Shown here piece by piece: positions 24,498-34,029 of a stretch of 64,000 nucleotides of DNA. The translations under genes were made by a program, and so were the position numbers. Position 1 is the first letter of the stretch. Every line of letters begins with the position of its first letter. The notes beneath the pieces are model-generated. The model was not told the origin of the DNA. It ran no database searches and saw only the letters and a program-made list of their open reading frames with translations. The DNA is from a bacterium (GTDB lineage Bacteria; Bacillota; Clostridia; Oscillospirales; Acutalibacteraceae): contig JALFLK010000017.1 in the NCBI GenBank assembly GCA_022774755.1, positions 1 through 64,000 on the forward strand, given 5' to 3'.

Positions 24498-25664
24498 TTA
24501 AATAATATCTATTTTTTCTATTCCGCGCTTTTGGGCGTATTCTCTTGCCTGCTCTATTGTATCAAGAACGCAGAACTGCGCCTTTACACCCGATTTGATA
24601 AGGTTATTTGTGTATTCAAGGGCTTTGATTTCGTTTCCGTTTTCGGCAAATACAAGCACGTCGGGTTGTTCGGTGTAGTCAAATTTTTCGTCATCTATGT
24701 AAATTTTTGCAAGCTCATTAACATTTATTGCAAAGCCGGCGGCGCCCATTGGAGCATCAAATTTTTCAAGCAGAGAATCATACCGTCCGCCTGAAATAAC
24801 CGAGTCGCCGCTGCCCTGAACATATCCGCAGAAAACAATTCCGTCGTAATAATCATTACGCTGAACAAGTCCCAAATCTATTGAGAGGTTTTTGTTTATG
24901 TCAAGCTTTGAAAGCTCGGTGTAAATATCCTTAAGGTAATCAAGGGCGTTCATAGCCTCTGTGCCTTCAAAAATTTCCGCTGCCTTGTCAAACACCTCTG
25001 CACCGCCGAAAAGACGGGGCAATTTGCGGATGGCGTTGACAGCCGGAGTATCAGGAATATTGTCCAGGATGCTGTTTAATGCAGAGTAGTTTTTGCTCTC
25101 GATAGTAAAGCGGATTTCCTCTTTTTCGGCGTCGCTTACATCAAGCTGATTTGACAGAGCGTTGAAAAACTCGGAATGTCCCAGTTCTATGCGGAAATTA
25201 TCCGTAACACTGCTGAGGCTTTGGATTGCCGTTGTAAGAATTTCAAGGTCTGCCCTCTTGCCCGTTGCTCCCAAAAGCTCCACGCCCATTTGCATAATCT
25301 CGTTATTTCTGCCCGAAAGCGACGGAATATTGCGGAAAACAGACTGATTATAATAAAGCCTTACAGGCAGAATTTTATTTTTGAGCCTTGTGGAAACAAG
25401 CCTTGCTATGGGCAGGGTCGAATCGGGACGAACCGCAAGAAGTCTGCCCTTGTTATCGACGGTTTTGAACATATACTCCTGGTCGATAGAGCAGGAATCC
25501 ATCGTAAACAAATCGTAGAACTCAATGCCGGGAGTGATAACCTGCTTAAACTCGTGGCTTTTGAACACCTTTTCAACTCGTTCGGTTACCTGACGGCAGG
25601 AGGCGCACTCTTTAAATAGATAGTCCTTTGCTCCCTCGGGAGTAATCATATAGTTTTTTTTCAT
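24498..25664 (-). CDS. hisZ: ATP phosphoribosyltransferase regulatory subunit
   Basis: A 388-residue paralogue of histidyl-tRNA synthetase. Class II core segments are visible (TPGIEFYDLF, VRPDSTLPIARLVS near motif 2, SGGRYDSLLEKF near motif 3) but it lacks the tRNA-binding C-terminal domain in full and is paired with short HisG, which marks it as HisZ. It confers feedback control by histidine. First gene of its transcript, behind a promoter with a palindromic operator. Confidence 0.92.
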   Translation of the reverse strand: MKKNYMITPEGAKDYLFKECASCRQVTERVEKVFKSHEFKQVITPGIEFYDLFTMDSCSIDQEYMFKTVDNKGRLLAVRPDSTLPIARLVSTRLKNKILPVRLYYNQSVFRNIPSLSGRNNEIMQMGVELLGATGKRADLEILTTAIQSLSSVTDNFRIELGHSEFFNALSNQLDVSDAEKEEIRFTIESKNYSALNSILDNIPDTPAVNAIRKLPRLFGGAEVFDKAAEIFEGTEAMNALDYLKDIYTELSKLDINKNLSIDLGLVQRNDYYDGIVFCGYVQGSGDSVISGGRYDSLLEKFDAPMGAAGFAINVNELAKIYIDDEKFDYTEQPDVLVFAENGNEIKALEYTNNLIKSGVKAQFCVLDTIEQAREYAQKRGIEKIDII

Positions 25665-25705
25665 ATATTTATCCTTCCATAATTCTGCATATTCACAATA
25701 AATAA

Positions 25706-25748
25706 TTTAGCGTGCTAATATGATAACACGCTAAATAGATATTGTCAA
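25706..25748 (-). promoter_or_regulatory. hisZ promoter with palindromic operator
   Basis: On the minus strand TTGACA (25748-25743), 17-base spacer, TATCAT (25725-25720). TTTAGCGTG (25706-25714) and CACGCTAAA (25727-25735) are perfect inverted arms 12 bases apart that flank the -10 box and enter the spacer. The left arm also lies in a smaller palindrome TTAGC-GT-GCTAA. A repressor bound here would block polymerase. Confidence 0.8.
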
Positions 25749-25755
25749 CTTTATA

Positions 25756-27189
25756 TTATTTTATTTTATCGGAAGAATCCGAATTCTTAGTGCTTTCCTT
25801 TGTGACTGAGCGACCGTCTGCGCTGCGGTCATTTGCGGAATTTATTACGGATTCTTTTACAGATTCTTTTACGGAATCGGAGTTATCTTTACCTGCGTTT
25901 TTCTTCTTTTCAAATTCTTTTTGCAGGAATTTTGAAATATTATGGTGTCCGTCTTCCGTCTGTTTTCTTAAACGCTTTTGCTCTGCGGCAATTTCGGTAT
26001 ATTTCAGAACTTCAAAATCAAGTGCCTGCTGGGCAATGTTGCCCTTTTCTTCAATTTTGTTTTTAACCTTTTTGCCCAAAAGCGTGTATATTGCGGCAAA
26101 TACGGGAGTACCCAGAATAAGTCCCACAAATCCGAACAGTCCGCCGCCAACAATAACGCTGAACAGCGCCCAAAATCCGATAAGTCCTACCTTATCGCCT
26201 ACTACCTTAGGTCCGATAATATTGCCGTCAATCTGCTGGAGAACTATAATCATAACAACGAATATTAAAGACTGCAAGGGGTCAATAATCAACAGCAGAA
26301 ACGCCGCCGGGATTGCGCTGATAAAAGGTCCGAAGAATGGAATAATGTTACATATGGCAACTAATACACTAATAAGCATTGCATATTCAAGGTGAAGCAC
26401 CGACATACAGATAAAGCACATCAGTCCGATAATTGAGGAGTCTATTACCTTACCCACAAGAAAACGGCCGCATTTTGTATCTGTTACATCGACAATTTCG
26501 TATATCTTAGGCAACCATTTAATGGGAATAAACGCAACGGCAATTCTTTTCATCTGACGGCAGAGCTTATCCTTGCTTGTTATCATATAAATAGAGAGGA
26601 TTATGCCCATTGTCCAGTTGTAAAGTGCAACGGAGGTTGATACAGCCGCCGGTACGATTGTGTCCATCATACCCTGAGTAATCTTGGACAAATCGTCGCC
26701 GGTTATTCCGGAGATAACCTGTTTTATAATATCGTTCAGAGAGCTTATCCCCTCAAGTCCCAGTCCTAAGGTGCTCTTTGCCCAGTCTATGAAATTATTT
26801 ACATTTACCTCAAACTGGCTGAAGTATCCCGGAAGACTTACCGCAAGTTTTGCGATACTCTCCACTAATTCGGGGACAATGAATCCGATTAACAGGGCGA
26901 TTACTCCGATAACCAAAAGATATGTGGTAACAAGAGAAACCGGAGAAACCATCTTTTGCCACTTTTTATTGTTTTTTCCGATTTTGCAATATACCCTTTC
27001 TTTAAAAAACCTAAAGGGAAAGTTAAGAATATAGGCTATTACAAAGCCGTAAACAATAGGCGTTAGTGCTGAGGCAAGAGTTGTGATGATGCTCCATATG
27101 TTGCTGAAATTATCCTTAATAAGCAGCATTACCACTGCAAAAAGTATACAAATAATCGGTCCCTTATACTTAAATTTTCGCAAAATCAT
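25756..27189 (-). CDS. AI-2E family transporter (UPF0118 permease)
   Basis: A 477-residue membrane protein with about eight hydrophobic segments, including the family pair near the end of the membrane part (INNIIPFFGPFISAIPAA-like region and IDGNIIGPKVVGD). It belongs to the AI-2E/PerM exporter family; substrate unknown. After the last segment comes a long charged, serine-rich cytoplasmic tail (about residues 390-477). AGGAGG is only one base from the ATG at 27189, so the TTG at 27183 is the likelier start. It is the last gene of the pyrH-polC operon, six bases after polC. Confidence 0.88.
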   Translation of the reverse strand: MILRKFKYKGPIICILFAVVMLLIKDNFSNIWSIITTLASALTPIVYGFVIAYILNFPFRFFKERVYCKIGKNNKKWQKMVSPVSLVTTYLLVIGVIALLIGFIVPELVESIAKLAVSLPGYFSQFEVNVNNFIDWAKSTLGLGLEGISSLNDIIKQVISGITGDDLSKITQGMMDTIVPAAVSTSVALYNWTMGIILSIYMITSKDKLCRQMKRIAVAFIPIKWLPKIYEIVDVTDTKCGRFLVGKVIDSSIIGLMCFICMSVLHLEYAMLISVLVAICNIIPFFGPFISAIPAAFLLLIIDPLQSLIFVVMIIVLQQIDGNIIGPKVVGDKVGLIGFWALFSVIVGGGLFGFVGLILGTPVFAAIYTLLGKKVKNKIEEKGNIAQQALDFEVLKYTEIAAEQKRLRKQTEDGHHNISKFLQKEFEKKKNAGKDNSDSVKESVKESVINSANDRSADGRSVTKESTKNSDSSDKIK

Positions 27190-27194
27190 ACCTC

Positions 27195-30100
27195 CTAAAA
27201 TAACGACATCTGCGATGTTTCGGACATTCCCTCAAGAACGCCCACAGACCTTAGAGTTTCGATTACTGCTTTTGTAACCTTTGACTTTTGCTGTAAATCT
27301 TCTACTGACATATAGCTTTTGTTTTCTTTGCCTGCCTGAGCAAGGCTTTCTGCGGCGGATTCGCCCAGTCCTGCAAGAGATGAAAACGGCAGGCGGATTT
27401 TTCCGTCTTCTACCTTAAACATTTTTGCCTCGGACTTATGCAAATCAACGGGAAGAACCTGTATTTTTCGTGCAAGCATTTCATTGACAATCTGCAAAGT
27501 GGCGTATTCGGCGTTATCTTTTGCAGTAGCCTCAAAGCCTTTCTGCTTTATTGTGTTCATTTTTTCTACAACGGCACTTTTACCCTTAAGCACCGTTGCA
27601 CCGTCAAAATTATCCGCACGAACGGTAAAATACGCTGCATAGTACTCAACGGGAGTATGCACCTTGTACCAGCCGAGTCTGAGGGTGGAAATCATATATG
27701 CGGCGGCGTGAGCCTTTGGGAACATATATTTTATCTTCATACAGGAGTCAATATACCACTGAGGTACATTATGCTCCCTCATAGCCTTAAAATGTTCCTC
27801 GGTCAGCAGTTTTGTGGCGTTGCCCTTACGGACAATCTCCATAATTTTAAAGGACATTCCCGGGTCCATACCCTTATGAATAAGGTAGGTCATAATGGAA
27901 TCTCGAGTACCGATAACCTCGGAAATAGTGCAGACGCCGTCCTTGATTAAGTCGGCTGCGTTGCCGTTCCACACGTCTGTGCCGTGGGAAAGTCCCGAAA
28001 TTTGCAGTAAATCGGTAAATGTTTTCGGCTGACACTCAACAAGCATCTGCCTTACAAAGCTTGTACCAACCTCAGGAAGAGAAAATGTACCTGTTTGCGA
28101 GTCGATATCCTCGGGCTTTACACCTAAAGCTTCGGTGGAAGTAAACAGCGACATAACCTCCGGGTCGCTCATAGAAACCTCCATAACAGGCTTGCCCGTG
28201 AATTTTTCAAGATAGTGGTAAATTGTGGGAACATCGTGTCCCAGCTCGTCAAGCTTGCAGATTGTATCGTGAATAGAATGGAAATCAAAGTGAGTAGTTA
28301 CATTGTCGGAATTAACATCGTTTGCAGGATGCTGAACAGGGCAGAAATCGTAAACCTCCATTCCCCTCGGCACTACTACCATTCCGCCCGGGTGCTGACC
28401 TGTGGTGCGCTTAATGCCGGTACAGCCGATGGCAAGGCGTTTTTCTTCTGCTTTATGAAGGATTTTTCCGTTATCCTGACAATATTTTTTGACAAAGCCC
28501 AAAGCTGTCTTATCCGCAACCGTTGCGATTGTTCCGGCTTTGAACACATTGTCGTGACCGAAAAGCTCTTCGGTGTATCTGTGAGAGCTGGACTGGTATT
28601 CTCCGCTGAAGTTAAGGTCAATATCAGGCACTTTATCGCCTTTAAAGCCCAGGAATGTTTCAAAGGGAATTTCGTGACCGTCACGGTCAAGGTCCTCGCC
28701 GCATTCGGGACATTTTTTAGGCGGAAGGTCAAAGCCGGAGCCGTAACTTCCGTCAGTTATAAACTCGCTGTATTTGCATTTGGGGCAAACATAATGAGGA
28801 CAAAGTGGATTAACCTCCGAGATACCCGACATTGTGGCAACAAACGAAGAGCCTACGCTTCCTCGGGAGCCTACAAGATAGCCGTGCGCCTCGCTGTCGG
28901 CAACAAGCTTTTGGGCCGTCATATACAAAACGGAATATCCGTATTTATTGATTGCATCAAGCTCTTTATCAAGGCGAGCCTTTACGATTTCAGGCAAAGG
29001 GTCACCGTATTTTTCTTTAGCTCTCTGCCATGTTATTGAATTAAGCTGTTCCTCAGCACCGTCGATAAAAGGCGGGAAATTTCCCGGAGGAATCGGACGG
29101 ACGGATTCAATGGAATCTGCGATTTTGTTGGTGTTTTCAACAACCACCTCGTAGGCTTTTTCTGCGCCTAAGTAAGAAAATTCTTCCAGCATTTCGGCGG
29201 TAGTTCTGAAATACAAGGGAGCTTGCCGGTCTGCGTCTTTGTAGCCCTGACCTGCCATTAAAATTTTGCGGAACTCGGAGTCAATAGGATCCATAAAATG
29301 AACATCACAGGTGGCGACAACCGGCTTATTCAGCTCTTTGCCGAGTCTTATAATCTGCCTGTTAAGGTCACGGAGTTCTTCGACTGAACTGCACTTTCCC
29401 TCTCTGAGCAGAAACATATTATTGCCGTCAGGCTGAATTTCAAGGTAATCGTAAAAGGAAGCAATCCGCTTAACCTCAGACCAGGGTTTTCCCTGAATTA
29501 TTGCCTGCATAACCTGTCCGGCGTAGCAGGCGGAGCCGATTATCAAGCCTTCTCTGAGCTTAATAAGCTCAGATTTGGGGATACGGGGCTTTTTGTAAAA
29601 ATAATTAAGATGTGCATATGAAATAAGCTTGTAAAGGTTTTTAAGTCCTACTTTATTCTTTACAAGAATTATCTGATGATAAGTCGGGAGCTTTTTAAAA
29701 TCTCCACCGACGATTTTTGTATTTATATCGTTTGTTTTTGTGATTTTGTAGTCATCTTTTAACCTTGTGCAAAGGTTTACAAAAATCTGAGCCAGCATCA
29801 TTGCGTCATCACAGGCACGATGATGGTTAAAATCGCCCAAACGCAGATATTTTGCCACTGTGTCAAGCTTGCAGTTTTTAATATCGGGCAAAATAGCACG
29901 GGAAATAGCAACGGTATCGATTGAAGTGTAGTTATAAGGTATATCAAAATTCTCGCAGGCTTTGCGGATAAAGGAAGTATCAAAGGGTGCGTTATGAGCA
30001 ACAAGCACATTGTCCCCTGCAAAATCAAGAAAAGCTCTGACGGCTTGTTCCTGGGACGGTGCGTCCTTTACCATATCGTCGTTAATGCCTGTAAGCTCTG

Positions 30101-31556
30101 TTATTTTTGCGGAAATAGGCATCTCGGGGTTTGCAAAGGTTGAGAAAGTATCAGTAATTTCGCCGTTTACCACCTTTACTGCGCCGATTTCGGTGATTTT
30201 GTCACGATTTGCGGAAAGTCCCGTTGTTTCAAGGTCAAAGCAGATAAAGGTTCCGTCCAGGGGTTCCTGAGAATTGCCGTCAACGGATTCAACCAAATCG
30301 TCCATAAAATACGCTTCGGTGCCGTAAATAACCTTGATTTTCTCCTCTTCCTTGTTGATTTTTTCAGCGGTATTCATAGCCTCGGGGTAAGCCTGTGCAA
30401 CGCCGTGGTCGGTAATTGCAACCGCCGGATGTCCCCATTTTGCCGCACGGGTAACAAGGTCTTTGGCAGAGGTTATTCCGTCCATTTGGGACATATTCGT
30501 GTGCATATGAAGTTCTACCCTCTTTTTGGGGGCTTTATCAACCACCTGCACCTTTTGGGCTGTTCCGATTGAACGGGCGGAGATTACAATTTCTCCTGCG
30601 TATCTGTCATATTCAACATCGCCGGAAACCACAACGGTTGTTCCGTTTTTCAGGTCGTCTAAAATTGCGGTGTCCTTAATTGCGCCGAAAACCTTAACGG
30701 TTATGGAGCCTGAATAATCTGTAATGTCAAAATTAAATATATTTTTGTCGCCTCGTTTGGTGACCTTTTTCTCCGCAGAAAAAACATCTCCCCAGACAAC
30801 GGTTTTTCCCGTATCAACCGAAACGGAGCTGATTGGCTCTATTGTGCCTTTAATCATCGGGCCGTAAAAGGGTCTGACGGAGGATTTTATAATCTGCGGT
30901 TTTAAAAATTCGTCTTTTCTGATTTCTATCTCTTGGGCAGCGGCTTTCTCCCTTTTTTCTTTTTCTTCCTTAGCCGAGGACGCATCTTCTTCATAAAAAT
31001 GATTCATCTTTTCCACGGCTTCACGGTGGATTTTTTCTTCTACATTCTTTTGCTTTTCAATGTAATTATTACTGTTTCCGTCCACGGAGGTTACTCCGTC
31101 ATAGGTTATATTAAGGCTGACCCCAAATTCCTCTTCAACTAAATTTGAAAGGTACAGGCTAAACTGCATATCGTCAAGAATTGCCTTGCCGCCGTTTTTT
31201 AAGGATATGCGAAGATTATTGCCGTAAAGAGAAACCTCGGCGCCTGTAAGAGTGCCGTTAATACTGGGGATTCTGCGCTTTACCCTTGCAACTAAATCCT
31301 GAAAATAATCGGCAGTAAAAAGCTCCTTGGGAAAAACAGGTTTAAGAGTAACAGCGGAAAGCTCTAAAGAAGATTTTTTGACGCTCTGCTCAAATTTTTC
31401 AATTTCTATTTGAGGAATCAGAGCATCAAAATTTGCTTTAATTGTCATAATTCGGGTAGGTTTATTCAAGGAAATACCGCTGACTACACCCGACGCAACA
31501 TCTTTATTTAATTTTAGATTAAGTGATTTGCCGAAGATTTCGCCGATAGTTTTCAT
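27195..31556 (-). CDS. polC: DNA polymerase III alpha subunit, PolC type
   Basis: A 1453-residue replicative polymerase of Gram-positive type. In order: N-terminal domains, an OB-fold region (about 230-330), the PHP domain starting at ELHMHTNMSQMDG (near 350), a 3'-5' exonuclease inserted in it (ICFDLETTGLS near 440, LVAHNAPFD, HHRACDDAMMLA), then the palm and fingers with a zinc-binding cysteine set (CPKCKYSEF and KKCPECG), FKGDKVPDIDLNFSGEYQ with the catalytic aspartates, and the C-terminal region ending in MSLF, which probably contacts the beta clamp. Full length. The operon place after ispG is common in Clostridia. Confidence 0.97.
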   Translation of the reverse strand: MKTIGEIFGKSLNLKLNKDVASGVVSGISLNKPTRIMTIKANFDALIPQIEIEKFEQSVKKSSLELSAVTLKPVFPKELFTADYFQDLVARVKRRIPSINGTLTGAEVSLYGNNLRISLKNGGKAILDDMQFSLYLSNLVEEEFGVSLNITYDGVTSVDGNSNNYIEKQKNVEEKIHREAVEKMNHFYEEDASSAKEEKEKREKAAAQEIEIRKDEFLKPQIIKSSVRPFYGPMIKGTIEPISSVSVDTGKTVVWGDVFSAEKKVTKRGDKNIFNFDITDYSGSITVKVFGAIKDTAILDDLKNGTTVVVSGDVEYDRYAGEIVISARSIGTAQKVQVVDKAPKKRVELHMHTNMSQMDGITSAKDLVTRAAKWGHPAVAITDHGVAQAYPEAMNTAEKINKEEEKIKVIYGTEAYFMDDLVESVDGNSQEPLDGTFICFDLETTGLSANRDKITEIGAVKVVNGEITDTFSTFANPEMPISAKITELTGINDDMVKDAPSQEQAVRAFLDFAGDNVLVAHNAPFDTSFIRKACENFDIPYNYTSIDTVAISRAILPDIKNCKLDTVAKYLRLGDFNHHRACDDAMMLAQIFVNLCTRLKDDYKITKTNDINTKIVGGDFKKLPTYHQIILVKNKVGLKNLYKLISYAHLNYFYKKPRIPKSELIKLREGLIIGSACYAGQVMQAIIQGKPWSEVKRIASFYDYLEIQPDGNNMFLLREGKCSSVEELRDLNRQIIRLGKELNKPVVATCDVHFMDPIDSEFRKILMAGQGYKDADRQAPLYFRTTAEMLEEFSYLGAEKAYEVVVENTNKIADSIESVRPIPPGNFPPFIDGAEEQLNSITWQRAKEKYGDPLPEIVKARLDKELDAINKYGYSVLYMTAQKLVADSEAHGYLVGSRGSVGSSFVATMSGISEVNPLCPHYVCPKCKYSEFITDGSYGSGFDLPPKKCPECGEDLDRDGHEIPFETFLGFKGDKVPDIDLNFSGEYQSSSHRYTEELFGHDNVFKAGTIATVADKTALGFVKKYCQDNGKILHKAEEKRLAIGCTGIKRTTGQHPGGMVVVPRGMEVYDFCPVQHPANDVNSDNVTTHFDFHSIHDTICKLDELGHDVPTIYHYLEKFTGKPVMEVSMSDPEVMSLFTSTEALGVKPEDIDSQTGTFSLPEVGTSFVRQMLVECQPKTFTDLLQISGLSHGTDVWNGNAADLIKDGVCTISEVIGTRDSIMTYLIHKGMDPGMSFKIMEIVRKGNATKLLTEEHFKAMREHNVPQWYIDSCMKIKYMFPKAHAAAYMISTLRLGWYKVHTPVEYYAAYFTVRADNFDGATVLKGKSAVVEKMNTIKQKGFEATAKDNAEYATLQIVNEMLARKIQVLPVDLHKSEAKMFKVEDGKIRLPFSSLAGLGESAAESLAQAGKENKSYMSVEDLQQKSKVTKAVIETLRSVGVLEGMSETSQMSLF

Positions 31557-31574
31557 TGGATTCCTTTCAGTATG

Positions 31575-32618
31575 CTACATTTTTTCTATTTCTTCCATCA
31601 AAGCGTCAATCAAACGCTCTTCGGGAACTTTTTTAATTATCTCGCCTTTTTTGAATACAAGTCCTGTGCCGTCGCCGCCGGCTATGCCGATGTCGGCTTC
31701 TCTTGCCTCTCCGGGGCCGTTTACGGCACAGCCCATAATTGCTACCTTTATATTCTTTTTACAGTTTTTAAGGCGTGTTTCAGCCTGATTCGCAAGGGAA
31801 ATAAGGTCAATTTTTGTTCTTCCGCAGGTTGGGCAGGAAACAAATGTTATACCGTCGGTTTCTGCGCCTATCGCCCTTAAAATATCGTGAGCCGCCTCAA
31901 CCTCTTTTACGGGGTCGGCTGTAAGGCTCACCCTGATAGTATCGCCGATTCCGTCCAAAAGCAGAGAGCCGATACCCGCAGAGGATTTTATAACGCCCAT
32001 TCGTTCGGTTCCTGCCTCGGTAACTCCTAAGTGCAGAGGATAACCGCACTTTTTTGATGCAAGGCGGTAAGCCTGAACCATTGTGGCAACAGATGAGGAT
32101 TTCATTGATAAAACTATGTCGGTGAAATCGAATTTTTCAAGGAGAGAAGCATGGTAAAGTGCGCTTTCGCATAGGGCTTCGGCACTGGGATGACCGTATT
32201 TTGCCAGAATGTGCTTTTCAAGAGAGCCGGAATTAACGCCGATTCGTATAGGCACGCCGTGGGTACGGCAAGCGTCGGCTACTGCCTTGACTCGGCTGTC
32301 GTCGCCGATGTTGCCGGGGTTAATGCGGATTTTGTCAGCTCCTGCGCTGACAGATTCAAGGGCAAGGCGGTAGTCAAAATGAATATCCGCTACAAGCGGA
32401 ATTGAAACCTTCTCTTTAATTGCGGGAATCAGCTTAACAGCCTCCATATTGGGAATTGCAGCACGGATAATTTCACATCCTGCCTGTTCAAGACTTTGGG
32501 CTTGTTTTACGCTGTTTTCAATATCATTTGCAGGTATGTTCAGCATCGACTGAACGGAAACCTTTGCTCCGCCGCCGATTTTAACTTTGCCTGCCTTAAC
32601 CTGAATTTTGCTTGACAT
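31575..32618 (-). CDS. ispG: 4-hydroxy-3-methylbut-2-enyl diphosphate synthase
   Basis: A 347-residue iron-sulfur enzyme reducing MEcPP to HMBPP in the MEP isoprenoid pathway. The N-terminal barrel is recognisable (VSVQSMLN, ADIHFDYRLAL, DKIRINPGNIG) and the 4Fe-4S ligands appear in FVSCPTCGRTK and GCAVNGPGE. The short two-domain bacterial form. It lies between rseP and polC in the operon that also carries dxr and uppS, so isoprenoid supply and use are co-expressed. Confidence 0.96.
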   Translation of the reverse strand: MSSKIQVKAGKVKIGGGAKVSVQSMLNIPANDIENSVKQAQSLEQAGCEIIRAAIPNMEAVKLIPAIKEKVSIPLVADIHFDYRLALESVSAGADKIRINPGNIGDDSRVKAVADACRTHGVPIRIGVNSGSLEKHILAKYGHPSAEALCESALYHASLLEKFDFTDIVLSMKSSSVATMVQAYRLASKKCGYPLHLGVTEAGTERMGVIKSSAGIGSLLLDGIGDTIRVSLTADPVKEVEAAHDILRAIGAETDGITFVSCPTCGRTKIDLISLANQAETRLKNCKKNIKVAIMGCAVNGPGEAREADIGIAGGDGTGLVFKKGEIIKKVPEERLIDALMEEIEKM

Positions 32619-32631
32619 AGAATCACAACCT

Positions 32632-33996
32632 TTATTTTACAAACAACTGCCATAAATCCTTAACCGAAATAAGTATCATAAATAACATCAATATGGCAAA
32701 ACCGCCTGCGTTTATATAGGATTCAATTTTTCTCGGCACAGGCTTGCGGAAAATTCCTTCGATAAGCAAAAGTACAAACCGTCCGCCGTCAAGCGCCGGA
32801 AACGGGAGCATATTGAATATTCCCAGGTTTACGGTTATTACAACCATTATCAGAATTATATTATTTACAGCCGCCATAAAGCTCTGCTCTAATCCTGCCG
32901 AGGCAACCTGAGTTATGGCAGAGGTTACGCCCACAGGGCCTGAAATATCCTGCCAGCCGAACTGACCTGTAACCATTCCAACAAGCGACGCCCAAACCAT
33001 ACGTACAACGGAAATTGTCTGTCCCCAGGTTTCTCCCATAACGGAGAAAAATGTCTTTTCCACAGGCATTACGGAAAAATCTATGGCAACTGATGCAGTT
33101 TCTCCGCCGTCAGTTGAGTAGGTGAATAAATCTACATCGTTTAAAGTTATTCTTTCGTCGTTTCTTATTACATCAACATCGGTTCTGTATCTTTGGCGTG
33201 ACTCCCTGATTTCTATATCGGGCACCGTATATTCGGTAACACCTGCAACAGTATTCATCTCTGAATAGGAATCTGCCATAATCCTGTATGCGTCTTCCCT
33301 TGTTTCGGCGGAATTTATCAATGTGCACTTCTCTTTTAGGTAATTTAATAAATTCTGAGAAACATCGTCGCTTAATGCACCGTCGTTTGCCAGGGAAATA
33401 TACAGCTTTGTTATTGCGCCGGTGCAGTCCTCTTTATATATGCTCAAAGAATCTCCGTCTACGGTGTCGGGTTTCATTGTACCGATTGCAAAAGACAAAT
33501 CCCTTGAGGTCATTATGTCGTAGTTATTAAGTCTGACGATTTGGTCACCAGTCACAAGACCTGAATTGGCAGAAAAGGAATTAGGCTGAAAGTCGCCTAC
33601 GGTTGTTGAAGAAAATGACGGCTGCTGAATTACAATAACAAACATAAATATCAAGCCTAAAATAATGTTCATTACCGCACCGGCGATAATGACAATCATT
33701 CTCTTCCATACCTTTGCGTTGTTAAAGGCTCTGGGGTTGTCGCTTTCCTCGTCCTCTCCCTCCATCGCGCAGTAACCGCCTATTGGAAAAATTCTGAACG
33801 AATAGGTTGTTTCGCCTTTTTGAAAGCTGAAAATTTTCGGTCCCATTCCCAGGGCGAATTCGTTTACCTTTATTCCGTTTCTTTTGGCGCAGATGAAGTG
33901 ACCGCCCTCGTGGAAAAATATAATAAGTTCAAACAGCAGAACGCCGATTATAATAAGTCCTGCTACCGAAAGAATTTGCGTTAAAATTATAACCAA
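32632..33996 (-). CDS. rseP: RseP-type site-2 intramembrane zinc protease
   Basis: A 454-residue M50 metalloprotease that cuts within membranes, typically anti-sigma factors. The zinc motif HEGGH (H29, E30, H33) lies in the first membrane segment, a PDZ-like region follows (QIVRLNNYD), and the second active-site motif NMLPFPALDGGR is near the C-terminus. The loop between them is longer than in E. coli. Operon position between dxr and ispG is conserved among many bacteria. Confidence 0.94.
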   Translation of the reverse strand: MVIILTQILSVAGLIIIGVLLFELIIFFHEGGHFICAKRNGIKVNEFALGMGPKIFSFQKGETTYSFRIFPIGGYCAMEGEDEESDNPRAFNNAKVWKRMIVIIAGAVMNIILGLIFMFVIVIQQPSFSSTTVGDFQPNSFSANSGLVTGDQIVRLNNYDIMTSRDLSFAIGTMKPDTVDGDSLSIYKEDCTGAITKLYISLANDGALSDDVSQNLLNYLKEKCTLINSAETREDAYRIMADSYSEMNTVAGVTEYTVPDIEIRESRQRYRTDVDVIRNDERITLNDVDLFTYSTDGGETASVAIDFSVMPVEKTFFSVMGETWGQTISVVRMVWASLVGMVTGQFGWQDISGPVGVTSAITQVASAGLEQSFMAAVNNIILIMVVITVNLGIFNMLPFPALDGGRFVLLLIEGIFRKPVPRKIESYINAGGFAILMLFMILISVKDLWQLFVK

Positions 33997-34029
33997 CTCC
34001 TATTTTTCATATACCATATACACCAAATA

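Noticed and set aside
25665..25755. T-box leader for the his genes
   Set aside because: The space before hisZ is too short and holds only a promoter with a palindrome.
28215..29039. 274-residue plus-strand frame inside polC
   Set aside because: Antisense shadow of conserved polymerase sequence.
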